From Myxocyprinus asiaticus (lineage: Eukaryota > Chordata > Actinopteri > Cypriniformes > Catostomidae), in NCBI RefSeq assembly GCF_019703515.2, contig NC_059349.1, forward strand, positions 28,455,744 to 28,519,743: DNA of 64,000 nucleotides. Direction: 5' to 3'. Numbering within the stretch: position 1 is the stretch's first letter; each line of letters begins with the position of its first letter. The position numbers and the translations under genes were made by a program. Below the pieces are notes generated by a model, which searched no databases, had not been told where the DNA came from, and saw only the letters and a list, made by a program, of their open reading frames with translations. Positions 39,201 through 47,527 of this stretch are shown here, piece by piece.

Positions 39201-42200
39201 AGAAACAGTAGAGGAGGCTGAACAAGTGGAGGAAAAAGCCGAGGAGTCAGAACCAGTGGAAGAAACACTTGAAGATACAGATGAGGAGTCAGCCCCTGTT
39301 GAAGAAACAGTAACAGAAGAGGAACTAATAGAAGCAGCTGAGGCTGTTCAGGAGCATGAGGAAGTACAAGACTCCACGGTGGAGGAACCAGAGCTTGAGG
39401 AAGAAAGTATGGAAGAAGAGGGTACGTGTTTATTAATTCACTCGGATGGAGATCATACAAAAGGAAAATATGGTCCAAAAATGGCAGCAGGAAACAATGC
39501 CTAAATTGTCTATTTCGTTCAAGTGGTGCATTAACAGTGCAATAGCAATGATGTGAATGTTAATGTTATCTGTTATACTGAACGGACACAAGAAGGCACT
39601 TAAGGCTCGGGTGTACTTTGATTTTTAGCGTACCTGAGATGCAAGGTTATTTTCGTAAACTGAAACGAAAATGAAAATTACTGATTAAAAAACATTTTCG
39701 TAAACTGAAATAAAATAAATATTTAAAAGTAAACGAAAAACTAAAACAAAACTAACAGCAGTTCCCTATCTGTCACTCACTCGACGTTGGTGTCGATGTA
39801 GTGACACTAGGGGTCACTCTTGGGAGCCCGAGACACCTCTGGTCTTTGATAAATGGCCAATGAAAATTGGCGAGTGGTATTTGCATGCCACTCCCCCGAA
39901 CATATGGGTATAAAAGGAGCTGGTATGCAACCACTCATTCAGATTTTCTCTTCGGAGCCGAACGGTCATGCTCACTGAGCTGAATGCTACTGTTCATTCA
40001 CCTCTGCTGGATCTGACGGCGCATTTCAGCGGCTTCTCCCTCCTCTGCACTGGTGCACTGCAGAGAATGCCCCTGGGCGCTTCGGCAGAAAAACTAGAGA
40101 GTATATTTTCTGAAAGAGCATTTTTCCCCTCTAAAAGAGTATATATTTCTCTAAAAGAGCGCACGTCTTTTTACGGTCACGATCACTGTCTTTCGTGTCT
40201 GGGCACTGCTCACGTGGAGACAGCGTTCGTGGATGGTCACGTTCTCATTGCGAGAATATGTCCATGGCAATGTTGCGGTCGCGGCTCGCCTTCGTAAGAA
40301 AGCGAGCCACCCCAGAGGCTCCCGCCTTGGTCCTTTTACCCACGGGTTTGAGGCCAGCGCGGCTAGCACTGGGGGCGATTTGGGGACCCCAATGGGACCG
40401 CCTCCGCCGGGTATCCCCCCGCGGACCTCCCATTCCCCAGCTCATCTGCCCCGATCGGGCTTCCGGGTGAGTCCGCCGGCTCGTCTCACGGCGAGTTCGA
40501 CCTCTTAATCGGAGCCCGCGAAAGTGATGAGCTCTCGAGCGCAGCATCGGAGAGCAGGCTCGTCCAGTCGGAAGCCTCAGCTGGGCTCCTCCCTTTGGGG
40601 TCGATCGCCCAGTCACAGGCTGACGCGGAGATGACGACATGCGAGACGGGGACAACGAAACCCGCTGCTCTGGAGCTGGTAAGCAGATCTTCGTCTTTTT
40701 GTTACCTTTTGCATTTAATTGCGCTGCATGCCCAAGTGGCTGCAGTACTCAAGAGCTCAGCAAGAGTGGTTTCCTTGTTCCCTGGGTCACATATCCGGTG
40801 TGTACGGCTGGCATCACGACCACCATCCACCACTCCATTTGGCAGGTTGGCGCTCCAGCGGTGGTCTCCCGCCCTGAGCGCCCAGCTGTGGCACAAATCC
40901 GCCCCCGATGTGACAGTCTCCACGGGTCACGAGGACAGGCCTCTTCCTCCCCCGTCCCAGGCTGTTCCGGGGGTGGTCACAAGGAGCCAGGTAAGTGCTT
41001 TGATGTCCTCGGACTCAGCACGGCCACGATGTGGTGTGGCACCTCAAGCTCCGCCCCGCCGCGAGGCCCCACCTGCCGGTACATCCGATGACGTTGTCCC
41101 TTTGGTCCCCCTTGCGCGGAACTTGGACGCATGGCTTGCACTTTCCAGTCCGTCACGAGGGCTGGTCCGGACCGTCCGACTCGGCTGCGCGATTCACTTC
41201 GCCGGGCATCCGCCCAGGTCCAGCGGTGTCCACTTCACCTTGGTGAAAGACGGAAATGCTGCTACCTTGCACGGAGATCGCTACCCTCCTACGGAAGGAC
41301 GCGATAGAACCTGTCCCTCCAGCCGAGATGAAGAAGGGGTTTTACAGCCCCTACTTCATTGTACTGAAAAAAGGCGGTGGGTTGCGGCCAATCTTGGACC
41401 TGCGAGTACTGAACCGGGCTTTACACAGACACCCGTTCAAGATGCTGACGCAAAGACGCATTCTAGCGAGTGTCCAGCATCAAGATTGGTTCACGGCGGT
41501 AGACCCGAAGGATGCGTACTTTCACGTCTCGATCCTTCCTCGACACAGACCCTTCCTGCGGTTCGCGTTCGAGGGTCAGGCGTATCAGTACAAAGTCCTC
41601 CCTTTCGGCCTGTCCCTGTCTCCTCGCGTCTTTACAAAGATCGCAGAGGCTGCCCTTGCCCCGTTAAGGGAGGTGGGCATTCGCATTCTCAACTATCTCA
41701 ACGACTGGCTAATCTTAGCTCACTCTCGAGACGTGTTATGCGCACACAGAGACCTGGTGCTCTCACACCTCAGCTGACTAGGGCTTCGGGTCAGCTGGGA
41801 AAAGAGCAAGCTCCTCCCGGTTCAGAGCATCTCTTTTCTCGGTTTGGAGTTGGACTCAGTCTCCTTGACGGCGCACCTTATGAATGAGCACGCCCAGTCG
41901 GTGCTGGCCTGTTTGAAGGCGTTCAAACAGAAAACAGCGGTTCCACTGAAACTTTTTCAGAGGCTCCTGGGGCATATGGCATCCTCGGCGGTGGCCACCC
42001 CGCTCGGGTTGATGCATATAAGGCCGCTTCAGCACTGGCTCCAGACTCGAGTCCCGAGACGGGCATGGCGCCACGGGACACACTGCGTGGCCATTACGTC
42101 GGTCTGTCACCGTCTTTTCAGCCCTTGGACCGACCTCTCGTTTTTACGAGCAGGTGTTCCCCTAGAACTGGTCTCCAGGCGGGTCGTGGTCACGGCAGAC

Positions 42201-45200
42201 GCCTCCAAAACGGGCTGGGGCGCAGGCACGCAGCCGCCGGCCTCTAGACGGGTCCGCGGCTGCGTTGGCACATCAACTGCCTCGAGTTACTGACAATTCT
42301 GCTCGCCCTGCGGAGGTTCCGGCCGTTGATCCAGGGCAAGCACGTGCTAGTTCGGACAGACAGCACGGCAGTGGTAGCATATGTCAACCGCCAAGGCGGT
42401 CTGCGCTCCCGCTGTATGTCACAACTCGCCCGCCTTCTCCTCCAACGGAGTTAGCAGCACCAAGTCGCTGCAAGCCACTCACATCCCGGGCAACCTCAAC
42501 ACTTCGGCAGACGCGCCATAACAGCAGGTTACCCTCAAGGGAGAGTGGAGACTCCACCTTCAGGTGGTCCAGCTGATTTGGAGTCAATTTTGGTCAGGCA
42601 CAGGTGCACCTGTTCGCCTCCCAAGAATCCTCCCACTGCCCGCTCTGGTACGCCCTCACCGAGGCCTTCCTCGGCATAGACGCGCTGGCACACAGCTGGT
42701 CCCCTGGCATTCGCAAATATGCATTTTCCCCCAGTGAGCCTGCTCGCACAGACCCTGTGCAAGGTCAGGGAGGACGAGGAGAAGGTCGTCCTGGTAAGCA
42801 CCCTACTGGCCCGCCCAGACGTGGTGCTCGGACCTCATGCTCCTCGTGACAGCTCCCCCCGGGCAAATTCCCCTGAGGAAGGACCTTCTTTCTCAGGGAA
42901 GGGGCACCATCCGGCACCCGCGCCCAGACCTCTGGAATCTCCATGTCTGGCCCCTGGATGGGACGCGGAAGACCTAAGCTGTCTCCCACCTGCGGTGGTA
43001 GACACGTTCACTCAGGCTAGGGCTCCCTCTACGAGGCGCCTGTATGCCTTTAAGTGGCGTCTGTTCTCTAAGTGGTGTTCTTCCCGTCAGGAAGACCCCC
43101 AGAGGTGCGCAGTCAGATCAGTGCTTTCCTTCCTGCAAGAGAGGTTGGAAGGGAGGCTGTCCCCTTCCACCTTGAAGGTGTACGTTGCTGCCATAGCAGC
43201 ACACCACGACGCAGTCGACGGTAAGTCCTTAGGGAAGCGTGATCTGATCATCAGGTTCCTAAGAGGCGCCAGGAGGCTGAATCCCTCCAGGCCGTGCCTT
43301 GTTCCCTCATCGGACCTCTGTAGTTTTTCAGGGTCTACAGAGAGCCCCCTTTGAGCCTTGCAGTCAGCCGGGCTTAAGGCACTCTCCTTGAAGACTGCGC
43401 TCACTTCCATCAAGAGGGTAGGTGACCTGCAAGCATTCTCTGTCAGCGAAACTTGCCTGGAGTTCGGTCCGGGCTATTCTCACGTGATCCTGAGACCCCC
43501 GACCGGGCTATGTGCCCAAGGTTCCCACCACTCCTTTTAGGGACCAGGTGGTGAACCTGCAAGCGCTGCCCCAGGAGGAGGCAGACCCAGCCCTGTCGTT
43601 GCTGTGTCCGGTGCGCGCTTTACGCATCTATTTGGATCGCACGCAGAGCTTTAGAATCTCTGAGCAGCTCTTTGTCTGCTTTGGTGCACAGCGGAAAGGA
43701 AGCGCTGTCTCCAAGCAGAGGATCGCCCACTGGCTCATTGACGCCATAATTATGGCATATCTCGCCCAAAACATGCCGCCCCCGGTAGGGCTACGAGCCC
43801 ATTCTACCCGTGGTATAGCGGCTTTTTGGGCCCTGGCCAGAGGTGCCTCTCTAACAGACATTTGTAGAGCAGCGGGCTGGGCAACATCCAACACCTTTGC
43901 AAGGTTCTACAACCTCCGGGTGGAACCGGTTTCGTCCCAGGTAGTGGCACGCAACACAAGCGGATAAGCCCGGGATAGCCGGCCGGGTGTATCGCTTGCA
44001 CATAGCGCCTTCCACCTCCTTTTTGAGCTGACGACGTGCGCTGTTAATTCCCAGTAGTGTTCACAAAAGTTGTTCCCTGGTTGACTTCCTCCGAGCCCTG
44101 TGGCAGTCGAGTTTTCGGAGAGACTCGCTGCCGGCCCAGTACACGCGCTAACTAAGAGCCCTGTTCTGGGGTAGGTGCTCCGCATGTGGCGGTTCCCTGT
44201 AAGGCTAACCCCGTGCGATCTATATCTTCCGCTAGTTCGTTCCCCTACTGGCAAACTGCGTCTTCCTTGGGCAGAGCCCCTCAGTCTCCATGTTGTAGTA
44301 ACTCCTCCCCCATTGGGCAGGATCTACCTTGAAGGCTCTCCACATGGTTGGAAAGACCATGTGATGTATTCTTCCATTTAAATATCCCCCCTCTCTTGGG
44401 GCGAGGTGTGGTCTCCGCGGTGTCCTCCCCTTGGAAGGGACACCCCCCGACTAGACCTGGCGGCCCAGTCAGATAATCCCCCTTCTTTTTTAGGGAGTGG
44501 AAAAAGAGAAGGGGAAAGAGGCCACGACTGCGTTAAGCCTGTCTCTATCTCTGGGTAGTCGACTTGTCCCCAAAAAGGGCCGTTCGACACTCATAACTGT
44601 GTTGGGGGAGGTTACGTGTCGACCTGGTGCGCTGGCTATGAGGCACACAGCAAGTCTGCCCACCACACACCGCCAGTTCACATAACACAGTTCAGCCTTG
44701 TGGCGTTTTGTATAGGGACCCCTAGTGTCACTACATCGACACCAACGTCGAGTGAGTGACAGACAGGGAACGTCATGGTTGCTGGTGTAACCTCCGTTCC
44801 CTGATGGAGGGAACGAGACGTTGGTCCCTCCTGCCACAACGCTGAACTACCCACTGAAATGGCCGGACCTTATATCGGCTCCTCAGCGTAAAACCTGAAT
44901 GAGTGGTTGCATACCAGCTCCTTTTATACCCGTATGTTCGGGGGAGTGGCATGCAAATACCACTCGCCAATTTTCATTGGCCTTTTATCAAAGACCAGAG
45001 GTGTCTCGGGCTCCCAAGAGTGACCCCTAGTGTCACTACATCGACACCAATGTCTCGTTCCCTCCATCAGGGAACGGAGGTTACACCAGTAACCATGACG
45101 TTATTAAAAAAACTAACTGAAATCAAATAAAAATTCTCAAAAATAAATTATCGTTTTCCTGCGGTGTGACTTCAGAGAAATTTCATCTATAAATATTTTC

Positions 45201-47527
45201 AGGTCCTACTGTGGCAAAGGCTGGCATACTGGGGTAACAGGTGCAATACTATGGCAAAGGCACTAGCGTGTTAGCATTAGCCCATTTAAACATTACAAAT
45301 TACACATAATCTAATGCAAATATCTTAATTTCAGTCACCATCGAGTTGTTATAACAGCTTCTTTTACTGATTTCATGTGGATTCCATTCATAAAATCAAG
45401 CAGAAAGCATCATATTTCTAGAATTTGCAGCCTGAGTCCAGTGCCAGATCCTGAACTGTTCAATAAACCTATACAAATACCAGCAATTGTTTGGAAAATA
45501 TTGACATACCATACATTTTCATTATCATCTATATATTCATGATACCTTTCATCAGACTAAACATAATTGTTTTGCTTTACACAGAGTTTATACGTATAGA
45601 TCTGAATAATGTGGTCTCTGATGTGATGCACTTTTTTCTTCATGTCCATATTTGGATCATTTCTGCGCTACAGCGGCTTCTAGCTTCGTGGTTGAATGAA
45701 TAACATACTATATTTAACAGACGACCATGGATTTCAAGATTATACAAGACACGCATCATATCGTATGCAGTAAATGTAAACATATAAATTATACATTTAA
45801 CTTTTGTACTTTTTGGTTCTTTGAGACTTTGTTGAATCTCAAACCATTAGGTTATTGTTATTATGCACAAGTATGCTGAGTCTAAGTAAACTGTGCAAAT
45901 ATTCAACTGTTTCGTTTTGCTTTAAGTGTATTGTGTAAGTTTGCCAAACTTAATTTCAAATGTCTTGCTTTGGTCTACACTCTGGAAGTGTTCTGTTAAC
46001 TCTCAAAACTATAATTACTAAAACTAAAACTAAAATATATTAAAAAGAAATAGAAATGTGTTTACAAAATAAAAACTAAACTAAAACTAATAAAATCATT
46101 TATGAAACTAACTGAAACTAAACTGAAATTTATAGCAAATTTGAAAACGATATAAAATAAAAACTGATTTGAAAACCACATTTACATGATAACTGAAATC
46201 ATCAGAGGAGATCATCAGAAGCCGGTAAGAATGCCAGTAAAAGGTGTTTACATGCAACACGAAATCAGGTTAATGGGCAAAAATCGACAGTACCTGTAGC
46301 AATCGGCTTATGCTTAAACCGTTTATGGCCTTACTTTGATAAAAGGAATCAGTTAAATTAGTTTACATGACAACACAAGTTGACGGATTACTAAGCATAA
46401 TCAGTGTAAAGGCCAAAGTACAATTTGGTATCCATTCCGGATCAGATCGCGCACAGTATGCATGACGCAAATTTAGTCATTAACACAGTCTGCACGGACC
46501 GTCTGCATGAGGCCCAGTTTTTCTCAACACGCAGAAAGTCCTCGTCTGTGCTCATCATCAGCACATATGCACCTGCAGCTGACCGTACTAAAAGAGTATT
46601 TCAAAGCAGTCATAGTGCGCATGCATCAAACTCGTTCGTATGCGCTCGTGGTCAAAAGGGTATAATTTGAAAGGCTGAGCGCTCAAATGTGTGCATCTCT
46701 GCAAGGTTATTATAGTTTTGCATTTTCCTTCATTGTTGGATTTTTTGAATAATCTGATTTGTGGTAGTAAATAGCAAATTGGTGTGCATGTAAATCACTT
46801 AGTCTGTGTCTATGTTTATATGCACAGTTATAATCGATCTAAAGTGGGTTTTTGCATAGTCGAGCTACAGTGTCATATGTATGTGCAAGTAAACATGGTA
46901 CAATGCATGATTGAATATTTGAAGGGAGGACGTCAGCGGATGTTTTCTACTTTTGAAAAAGGTGTTCAACATGTCTAGTTCTGTCAGTCCCTTTTTTGCT
47001 AAAATTGGACTGTCTTCTGGAAAATATTATTTCAGTAGAAGTAAAGATTTTACATGACATTATAAAAAGAGAAATTATTGTTTCAGTCCTCCAGTGTAAA
47101 TTAGTACAGTGCAATTAGGTACTGACTTTGAAAAATTATTTATTATATTTGCTTTGTTGTAAAATGTTTCAGAAGATGTAGCAGCTGAGGAAGATCAGTT
47201 TGAGGAGGACATTGCAGGTTGGTTCTTCAATTTTGTATGTTTATAGAAAAGATAGAGAAAATGGAGATCACTTTCATTAATGACAAGTCTGTGAAGAAAT
47301 TAACTTTGTGTGAAATTGAGTATAGAACTTTTTATTGATCTGTTTGTCTATTTTTATTTCATTCTTTCTTAATTACTTGATTAACAGAGGAACAATTTGA
47401 AGAAGAGCCCACAGGTAATCAAAGTTTTGCACTGAAATTTCTTGTCATAATTGTGACTTAACTAACCAAAATCCTACAGCAGTTTAAGTGTATTCAGCAT
47501 CTATAATTTTGTGTTACAGAAACATAA
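12698..47527 (+). CDS. asph: asph: aspartate beta-hydroxylase / junctin / junctate gene, non-catalytic isoforms
   Basis: Shared exons 12698-12734, 25498-25653, 25784-25828 and 27337-27405 encode a short cytosolic tail, one membrane helix (residues about 34-55), the junctin KAKDLRYNLSEVLQG segment and one EF-hand-like loop (DADGDGDFDVED). Three stop-containing ends follow. They give a 183-residue form (27966-28210), a 263-residue junctin-type form (31644-31673 plus 32181-32635) and an acidic-repeat form of about 572 residues (33552-33623, 34981-35049, 38231-39421, 47173-47217, 47388-47414, 47520-47527). Every internal exon is phase 1 to 1, and all three totals divide by three. In vertebrates the products are ER/SR membrane proteins handling calcium with ryanodine receptor, calsequestrin and triadin, or the Fe(II)/2-oxoglutarate hydroxylase. 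Catalytic exons are not in the window; they may lie further right. Confidence 0.9.
12735..14103. other. asph intron 1, first part
   Basis: No recognisable exon or element. The open frame near 13257-13556 has no familiar motif and no splice context. Confidence 0.4.
14395..14655. repeat. Foldback repeat nested in the hAT element
   Basis: Two arms around a centre near 14535 are reverse complements: ATATTTAGACTTGCTTTCAG on the left and CTGAAAGCAAGTCTAAATAT on the right. AAAACAAGATACATTTAC and GTAAATATATCCTGTTTTAA lie at the outer edges. This is a palindromic MITE. Confidence 0.8.
14681..14750. repeat. (TA)n microsatellite
   Basis: A long alternating TA tract at about 14681-14727, briefly interrupted and then resumed before a T-rich stretch. 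Confidence 0.95.
16236..17107 (+). mobile_element. L2/CR1-like LINE 3' fragment
   Basis: The reverse-transcriptase tail is readable in pieces: PSKSVRNLGVTTDNRLNFTD, SLVITRLDYCNALIAGLP, VSLHWLPVDARIKFKALM, then PTRSLRSAKECRLVVPTQRG and RLKTHLF. These are the conserved C-terminal motifs of fish L2/CR1 ORF2. A stop (near 16375) and a one-base shift (near 16565) break it. It ends with the typical tail TCGCTTTGGATAAAAGCGTC and ATGTAAA repeats. Confidence 0.88.
18113..19286 (-). mobile_element. Degenerate Tc1-like transposon
   Basis: The left end ACACTGGCAGACAAATGTTTGG pairs with the right end, whose reverse complement is ACACCGGTGGCCAAAAGTTTGG without the last bases. Long inner inverted repeats share GCCACTTTGGTGAA. 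Minus-strand remnants of transposase include MAKKKQLSLETHQSIFVLRN and RIAKKKPLLKQKNKKKRLEW, AKKHRHWTTDNWKRVLW. Poly-T tracts and shifts have destroyed it; the catalytic C-terminal half is missing. Confidence 0.85.
19857..22178. mobile_element. PIF-Harbinger-like foldback element
   Basis: The ends CTACGTTTCCATCCAAGGG and CCCTTGGATGGAAACGTAG are perfect inverted repeats, flanked by TAA on both sides (19854-19856 and 22179-22181). This fits the 3-bp TWA duplication of PIF-Harbinger. The two halves are largely reverse complements of each other over about 1 kb, for example GAACACTAACATATAGCCCA at 20106 against TGGGCTATATGTTAGTGTTC near 21510. A minus-strand remnant at 20534-20773 (VGETFGLSIRTIHRCVYAVC) resembles the helix-turn-helix of Harbinger transposase. 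Confidence 0.8.
24035..24315. repeat. Foldback MITE copy, degraded
   Basis: CCAAACTGTATGACTTTCTT and CCATGGAACACAAAAGAACA on the left pair with TATGTTCCATGGAACAAAGT and AAGTCATACGGGTTTC on the right. The right edge reads TTTTCATTTTGGTTGAACTG. Confidence 0.65.
24969..25001 (+). repeat. (GT)n microsatellite
   Basis: About sixteen GT dinucleotides in an uninterrupted run inside asph intron 1. Confidence 0.97.
25498..25653 (+). CDS. asph: asph exon 2, transmembrane exon
   Basis: Acceptor TCCTTAAG|ATG and donor ATTG|GTGAGT, phase 1-1. It encodes a lysine-rich stretch, then GGTSFFTWFMVLALLGVWTS and VAVVYFDLVDYQGVIG. This is the signature membrane helix of ASPH/junctin, nearly identical to mammalian sequence. 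Confidence 0.96.
25784..25828 (+). CDS. asph: asph exon 3, junctin-type KAKDLRYNLSEVLQG
   Basis: A 45-nt phase 1-1 exon with acceptor GCATGCAG|CC and donor CAAG|GTATGA. It matches the KAKDFRYNLSEVLQG segment of mammalian junctin/junctate, which is alternatively included there. Confidence 0.93.
26385..27195. mobile_element. Foldback MITE with long arms
   Basis: Left-arm strings GTATGACTTTCTTCAGCAGA and AGGTCCTTATAATGGAAGGG pair with right-arm strings TCTGCTGAAGAAAGACAGTC and TATAAGGACCTGACAGAG. The right end has GAATTTTCATTTTTGGGTAA. It belongs to the same family as 2719-3334, expanded in the middle. Confidence 0.72.
27337..27405 (+). CDS. asph: asph exon 4, EF-hand-like loop, with a GC splice donor
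   Basis: It encodes KLVSYDADGDGDFDVEDAKV and LL. The loop D-A-D-G-D-G-D-F-D-V-E-D has the acidic spacing of an EF-hand and ends in E-D. Acceptor TTTACTAG|GA. The donor is CTACTAG|GCAAGT, a GC donor in otherwise perfect consensus. Phase 1-1 is kept with all following exons. Confidence 0.93.
   Translation, partial: ENLYPMMLMVMETLMWKMLKYY
27966..28210 (+). CDS. asph: asph alternative terminal exon A
   Basis: The acceptor TTTGCGTAG|GGCTG leads in phase 1 into 81 codons ending TAG. The product LTKGGSKENSDSLEEVLDIL is followed by an aromatic amphipathic stretch (WFQSFFTFLYDVMSPFETLE) and an acidic tail. I see no usable phase-1 donor before the stop, so it looks like a terminal exon. The aromatic stretch faintly recalls the region after the membrane helix in triadin; that resemblance is only an impression. 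Confidence 0.7.
28211..28960. other. 3' UTR of terminal exon A and intron DNA
   Basis: AT-rich. The string GGAATGTTCCAGGTTCAATA at about 28526, with CAAGTTAAGCTCAATCGACAG, is a dispersed fish repeat also seen in altered form near 17296. No further exon is seen. Confidence 0.4.
28961..30512. mobile_element. hAT-like element with ACCGATAT ends
   Basis: The left end reads TGGAGCCCGACCGATATGGG; the right end is ACCGATATATCGGTCAGGCA then CTA. Subterminal copies of CCGATA/TATCGG crowd both ends. The flanks ATATTTTA and ATATTGAT could be a worn 8-bp duplication. There is no transposase frame. It contains a tandem repeat at 29220-29620. Confidence 0.68.
29220..29620. repeat. Tandem repeat, unit about 80-84 bp
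   Basis: About five copies of a unit with AAATAAATAGCTAAATAAAC, then TTTAGTATCAGTCAAATGCT and GACCAT. The AGCTAAATAA anchor recurs at spacings of 84, 83 and 80 bases. Confidence 0.9.
30513..31643. other. asph intron, nothing recognised
   Basis: AT-rich intron sequence without exon or repeat signatures that I can name. Confidence 0.45.
31644..31673 (+). CDS. asph: asph small lysine-rich exon
   Basis: A 30-nt phase 1-1 exon, DEKKDVSRKK, with acceptor TTCGCCAG|AT and donor AAAAAAG|GTATTT. It leads naturally into the junctin-type terminal exon. Confidence 0.7.
32181..32635 (+). CDS. asph: asph alternative terminal exon B, junctin-type tail
   Basis: Acceptor ACTCCCTAG|AG in phase 1; stop TAA at 32635. 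The product of about 151 residues is almost entirely K/E/R/A and predicted helical, ending VEKDGKGKESKKAAAKKKQ. It resembles the charged KEKE-like lumenal tail with which junctin holds calsequestrin and the ryanodine receptor. The downstream 3' UTR has AATAAA at 33064-33069 and 33116-33121. Confidence 0.85.
32636..33551. other. Junctin-type 3' UTR and following intron
   Basis: Non-coding; polyadenylation signals at 33064-33069 and 33116-33121. Short open frames near 33077-33538 have no family resemblance. Confidence 0.45.
33552..33623 (+). CDS. asph: asph exon in the acidic-repeat isoform
   Basis: A 72-nt phase 1-1 exon with acceptor ATCCTCAG|GA and donor GAAG|GTAAAG. It encodes LKDKPTIVTSESVEEAPAER and VEE, and starts the acidic lumenal region. 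Confidence 0.8.
33869..34412 (+). mobile_element. Internally deleted Tc1-like transposon
   Basis: The left end TACACTCACTGAGCACCTGT and the right end AATAAAGTACTCTGTGAGTG then TA are inverted. The left half keeps the 5' part of a fish Tc1 transposase region, with TCAGTGATTTCGACCGTGGC and GGTTCGAGCTGACAGAAAGG, up to CAGCAGAAGACCACGTCGGG. It then jumps directly to CACTTTATTAGGA, so the catalytic region is gone. Confidence 0.85.
34981..35049 (+). CDS. asph: asph exon whose splice donor is built by a transposon
   Basis: A 69-nt phase 1-1 exon, ATEPIVEEEIQATKVEEAAQ then PPA, with acceptor TTCATCAG|CT. The last seven exon bases and the donor G belong to an 8-bp target duplication (CCAGCAGG, 35043-35050). 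The donor T and following AGTG are the first bases of the hAT element at 35051. The second copy of the duplication at 37868-37875 keeps the ancestral donor G|GTATAG. Confidence 0.85.
36168..36243. repeat. (TA)n microsatellite
   Basis: More than thirty-five uninterrupted AT dinucleotides. Confidence 0.97.
36692..37413. mobile_element. GC-rich insertion with short terminal inverted repeats
   Basis: It begins CTGTGGCAGGGTGAGC and ends GATCATTCTGCCACACC, inverted over about ten bases. The base composition is much richer in G and C than the host hAT. Open frames on both strands have no recognisable product. The family is not identified. Confidence 0.5.
37876..38230. other. asph intron remnant before the repeat exon
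   Basis: This is the original intron DNA after the second copy of the hAT duplication, ending in the T-rich acceptor of the large exon. No other feature is seen. Confidence 0.5.
38231..39421 (+). CDS. asph: asph large Glu/Val/Ala repeat exon
   Basis: The 1191-nt phase 1-1 exon has acceptor CTTTGCAG|AA and donor GAGG|GTACGT and encodes 397 residues, almost all E, V, A or P. Repeats are short and acidic (VEEVPVT, EEEAVEEA). They sharpen into eight tandem 10-residue units of the type PVEEAVEEAE at 38941-39180. It corresponds in place to the acidic lumenal region of ASPH/junctate, which binds calcium with low affinity and high capacity, but is longer and much more repetitive than in mammals. Confidence 0.88.
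38941..39180 (+). repeat. 30-bp coding minisatellite in asph
   Basis: Eight 30-bp units in register with the reading frame: four identical units, three identical units of a second type, and one variant. The shared core is CCAGTGGAAGAAGC. Near-perfect identity inside each type indicates recent expansion. Confidence 0.95.
39968..41255 (+). pseudogene. DIRS gag-like region
   Basis: Frames here hold the DIRS-typical HDHCLSCLGTAHVETAF stretch near 40180-40230, then serine- and proline-rich text broken across frames. It would encode the nucleocapsid-like protein. Several shifts separate the pieces. Confidence 0.7.
41256..42293 (+). pseudogene. DIRS reverse transcriptase/RNase H, interrupted
   Basis: The frame runs through KKGGGLRPILDLRVLNRAL, YQYKVLPFGLSLSPRVFTKI and RILNYLNDWLILA. 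It stops at TGA 41775-41777 and continues in the same frame to VVVTADASKTGWGAG, the RNase H start. The YLDD catalytic motif reads YLND here, so even read-through product should be inactive. RNase H continues in another frame (VRTDSTAVVAYVNRQGG). Confidence 0.9.
42990..43967 (+). pseudogene. DIRS tyrosine recombinase, frameshifted
   Basis: The N-terminal DNA-binding part (RAPSTRRLYAFKWRLFSKWC to LSPSTLKVYVAAIAAHHDAV) and the catalytic part lie in different frames, broken near 43320-43350 and 43500-43515. Catalytic landmarks remain: SIKRVGDLQ (arginine), AHSTRG (H-x-x-R) and ARFYNL (nucleophile tyrosine). Confidence 0.88.
44700..44830. repeat. DIRS internal complementary region
   Basis: It reads TGTCACTACATCGACACCAA then CGTCGAGTGAGTGACAGACAG and GGAACGTCATGGTTGCTGGTG, apart from overlaps. 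This is the reverse complement of the right outer end joined to the left outer end through GTT. It serves as the template for circular cDNA closure in DIRS elements. Confidence 0.9.
45103..47172. other. asph intron after DIRS, AT-rich repeat remnants
   Basis: AT-rich. The A-rich strings AACTAAAACTAAAATATA near 46020 and the mirrored A-rich stretch just left of the DIRS (about 39645-39760) suggest the DIRS entered an older repeat. No exon is recognised until 47173. Confidence 0.4.
47173..47217 (+). CDS. asph: asph small acidic exon
   Basis: A 45-nt phase 1-1 exon encoding DVAAEEDQFEEDIA, with acceptor ATGTTTCAG|AA and donor GCAG|GTTGGT. Confidence 0.75.
47388..47414 (+). CDS. asph: asph micro-exon
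   Basis: A 27-nt phase 1-1 exon encoding EQFEEEPT, with acceptor TTAACAG|AG and donor ACAG|GTAATC. Confidence 0.7.
47520..47527 (+). CDS. asph: asph alternative terminal exon C (start of last exon, ET stop)
   Basis: Acceptor GTGTTACAG|AA. In phase 1 it completes a glutamate, then ACA and TAA, so the acidic isoform ends here. A long 3' UTR follows. In isoforms with the hydroxylase domain this exon would have to be skipped. Confidence 0.6.

Larger units (their letters stand above)
39761..45102 (+). mobile_element. DIRS-type tyrosine-recombinase retrotransposon, complete ends
   Basis: It is bounded by GTT at both sides (39761-39763 and 45100-45102). The left terminal repeat, about 39764-39960, recurs inverted at about 44890-45060 (GAGTGGTATTTGCATGCCAC against GTGGCATGCAAATACCACTC). 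An internal complementary region at 44700-44830 joins copies of both outer ends around a single GTT. In order it holds a gag-like region, reverse transcriptase with RNase H, and tyrosine recombinase, all on the plus strand but broken by stops and shifts. DIRS elements integrate through a circle using this recombinase, without target duplication. Confidence 0.93.

Noticed and set aside
38480..39478. Long minus-strand open frames rich in leucine and proline
   Set aside because: They are the antisense shadow of the asph Glu/Val/Ala repeat exon and arise from its codon pattern.
42719..43354. Host integrase-like gene
   Set aside because: It is the recombinase part of the DIRS element, in correct order after RT and RNase H and within its terminal repeats.
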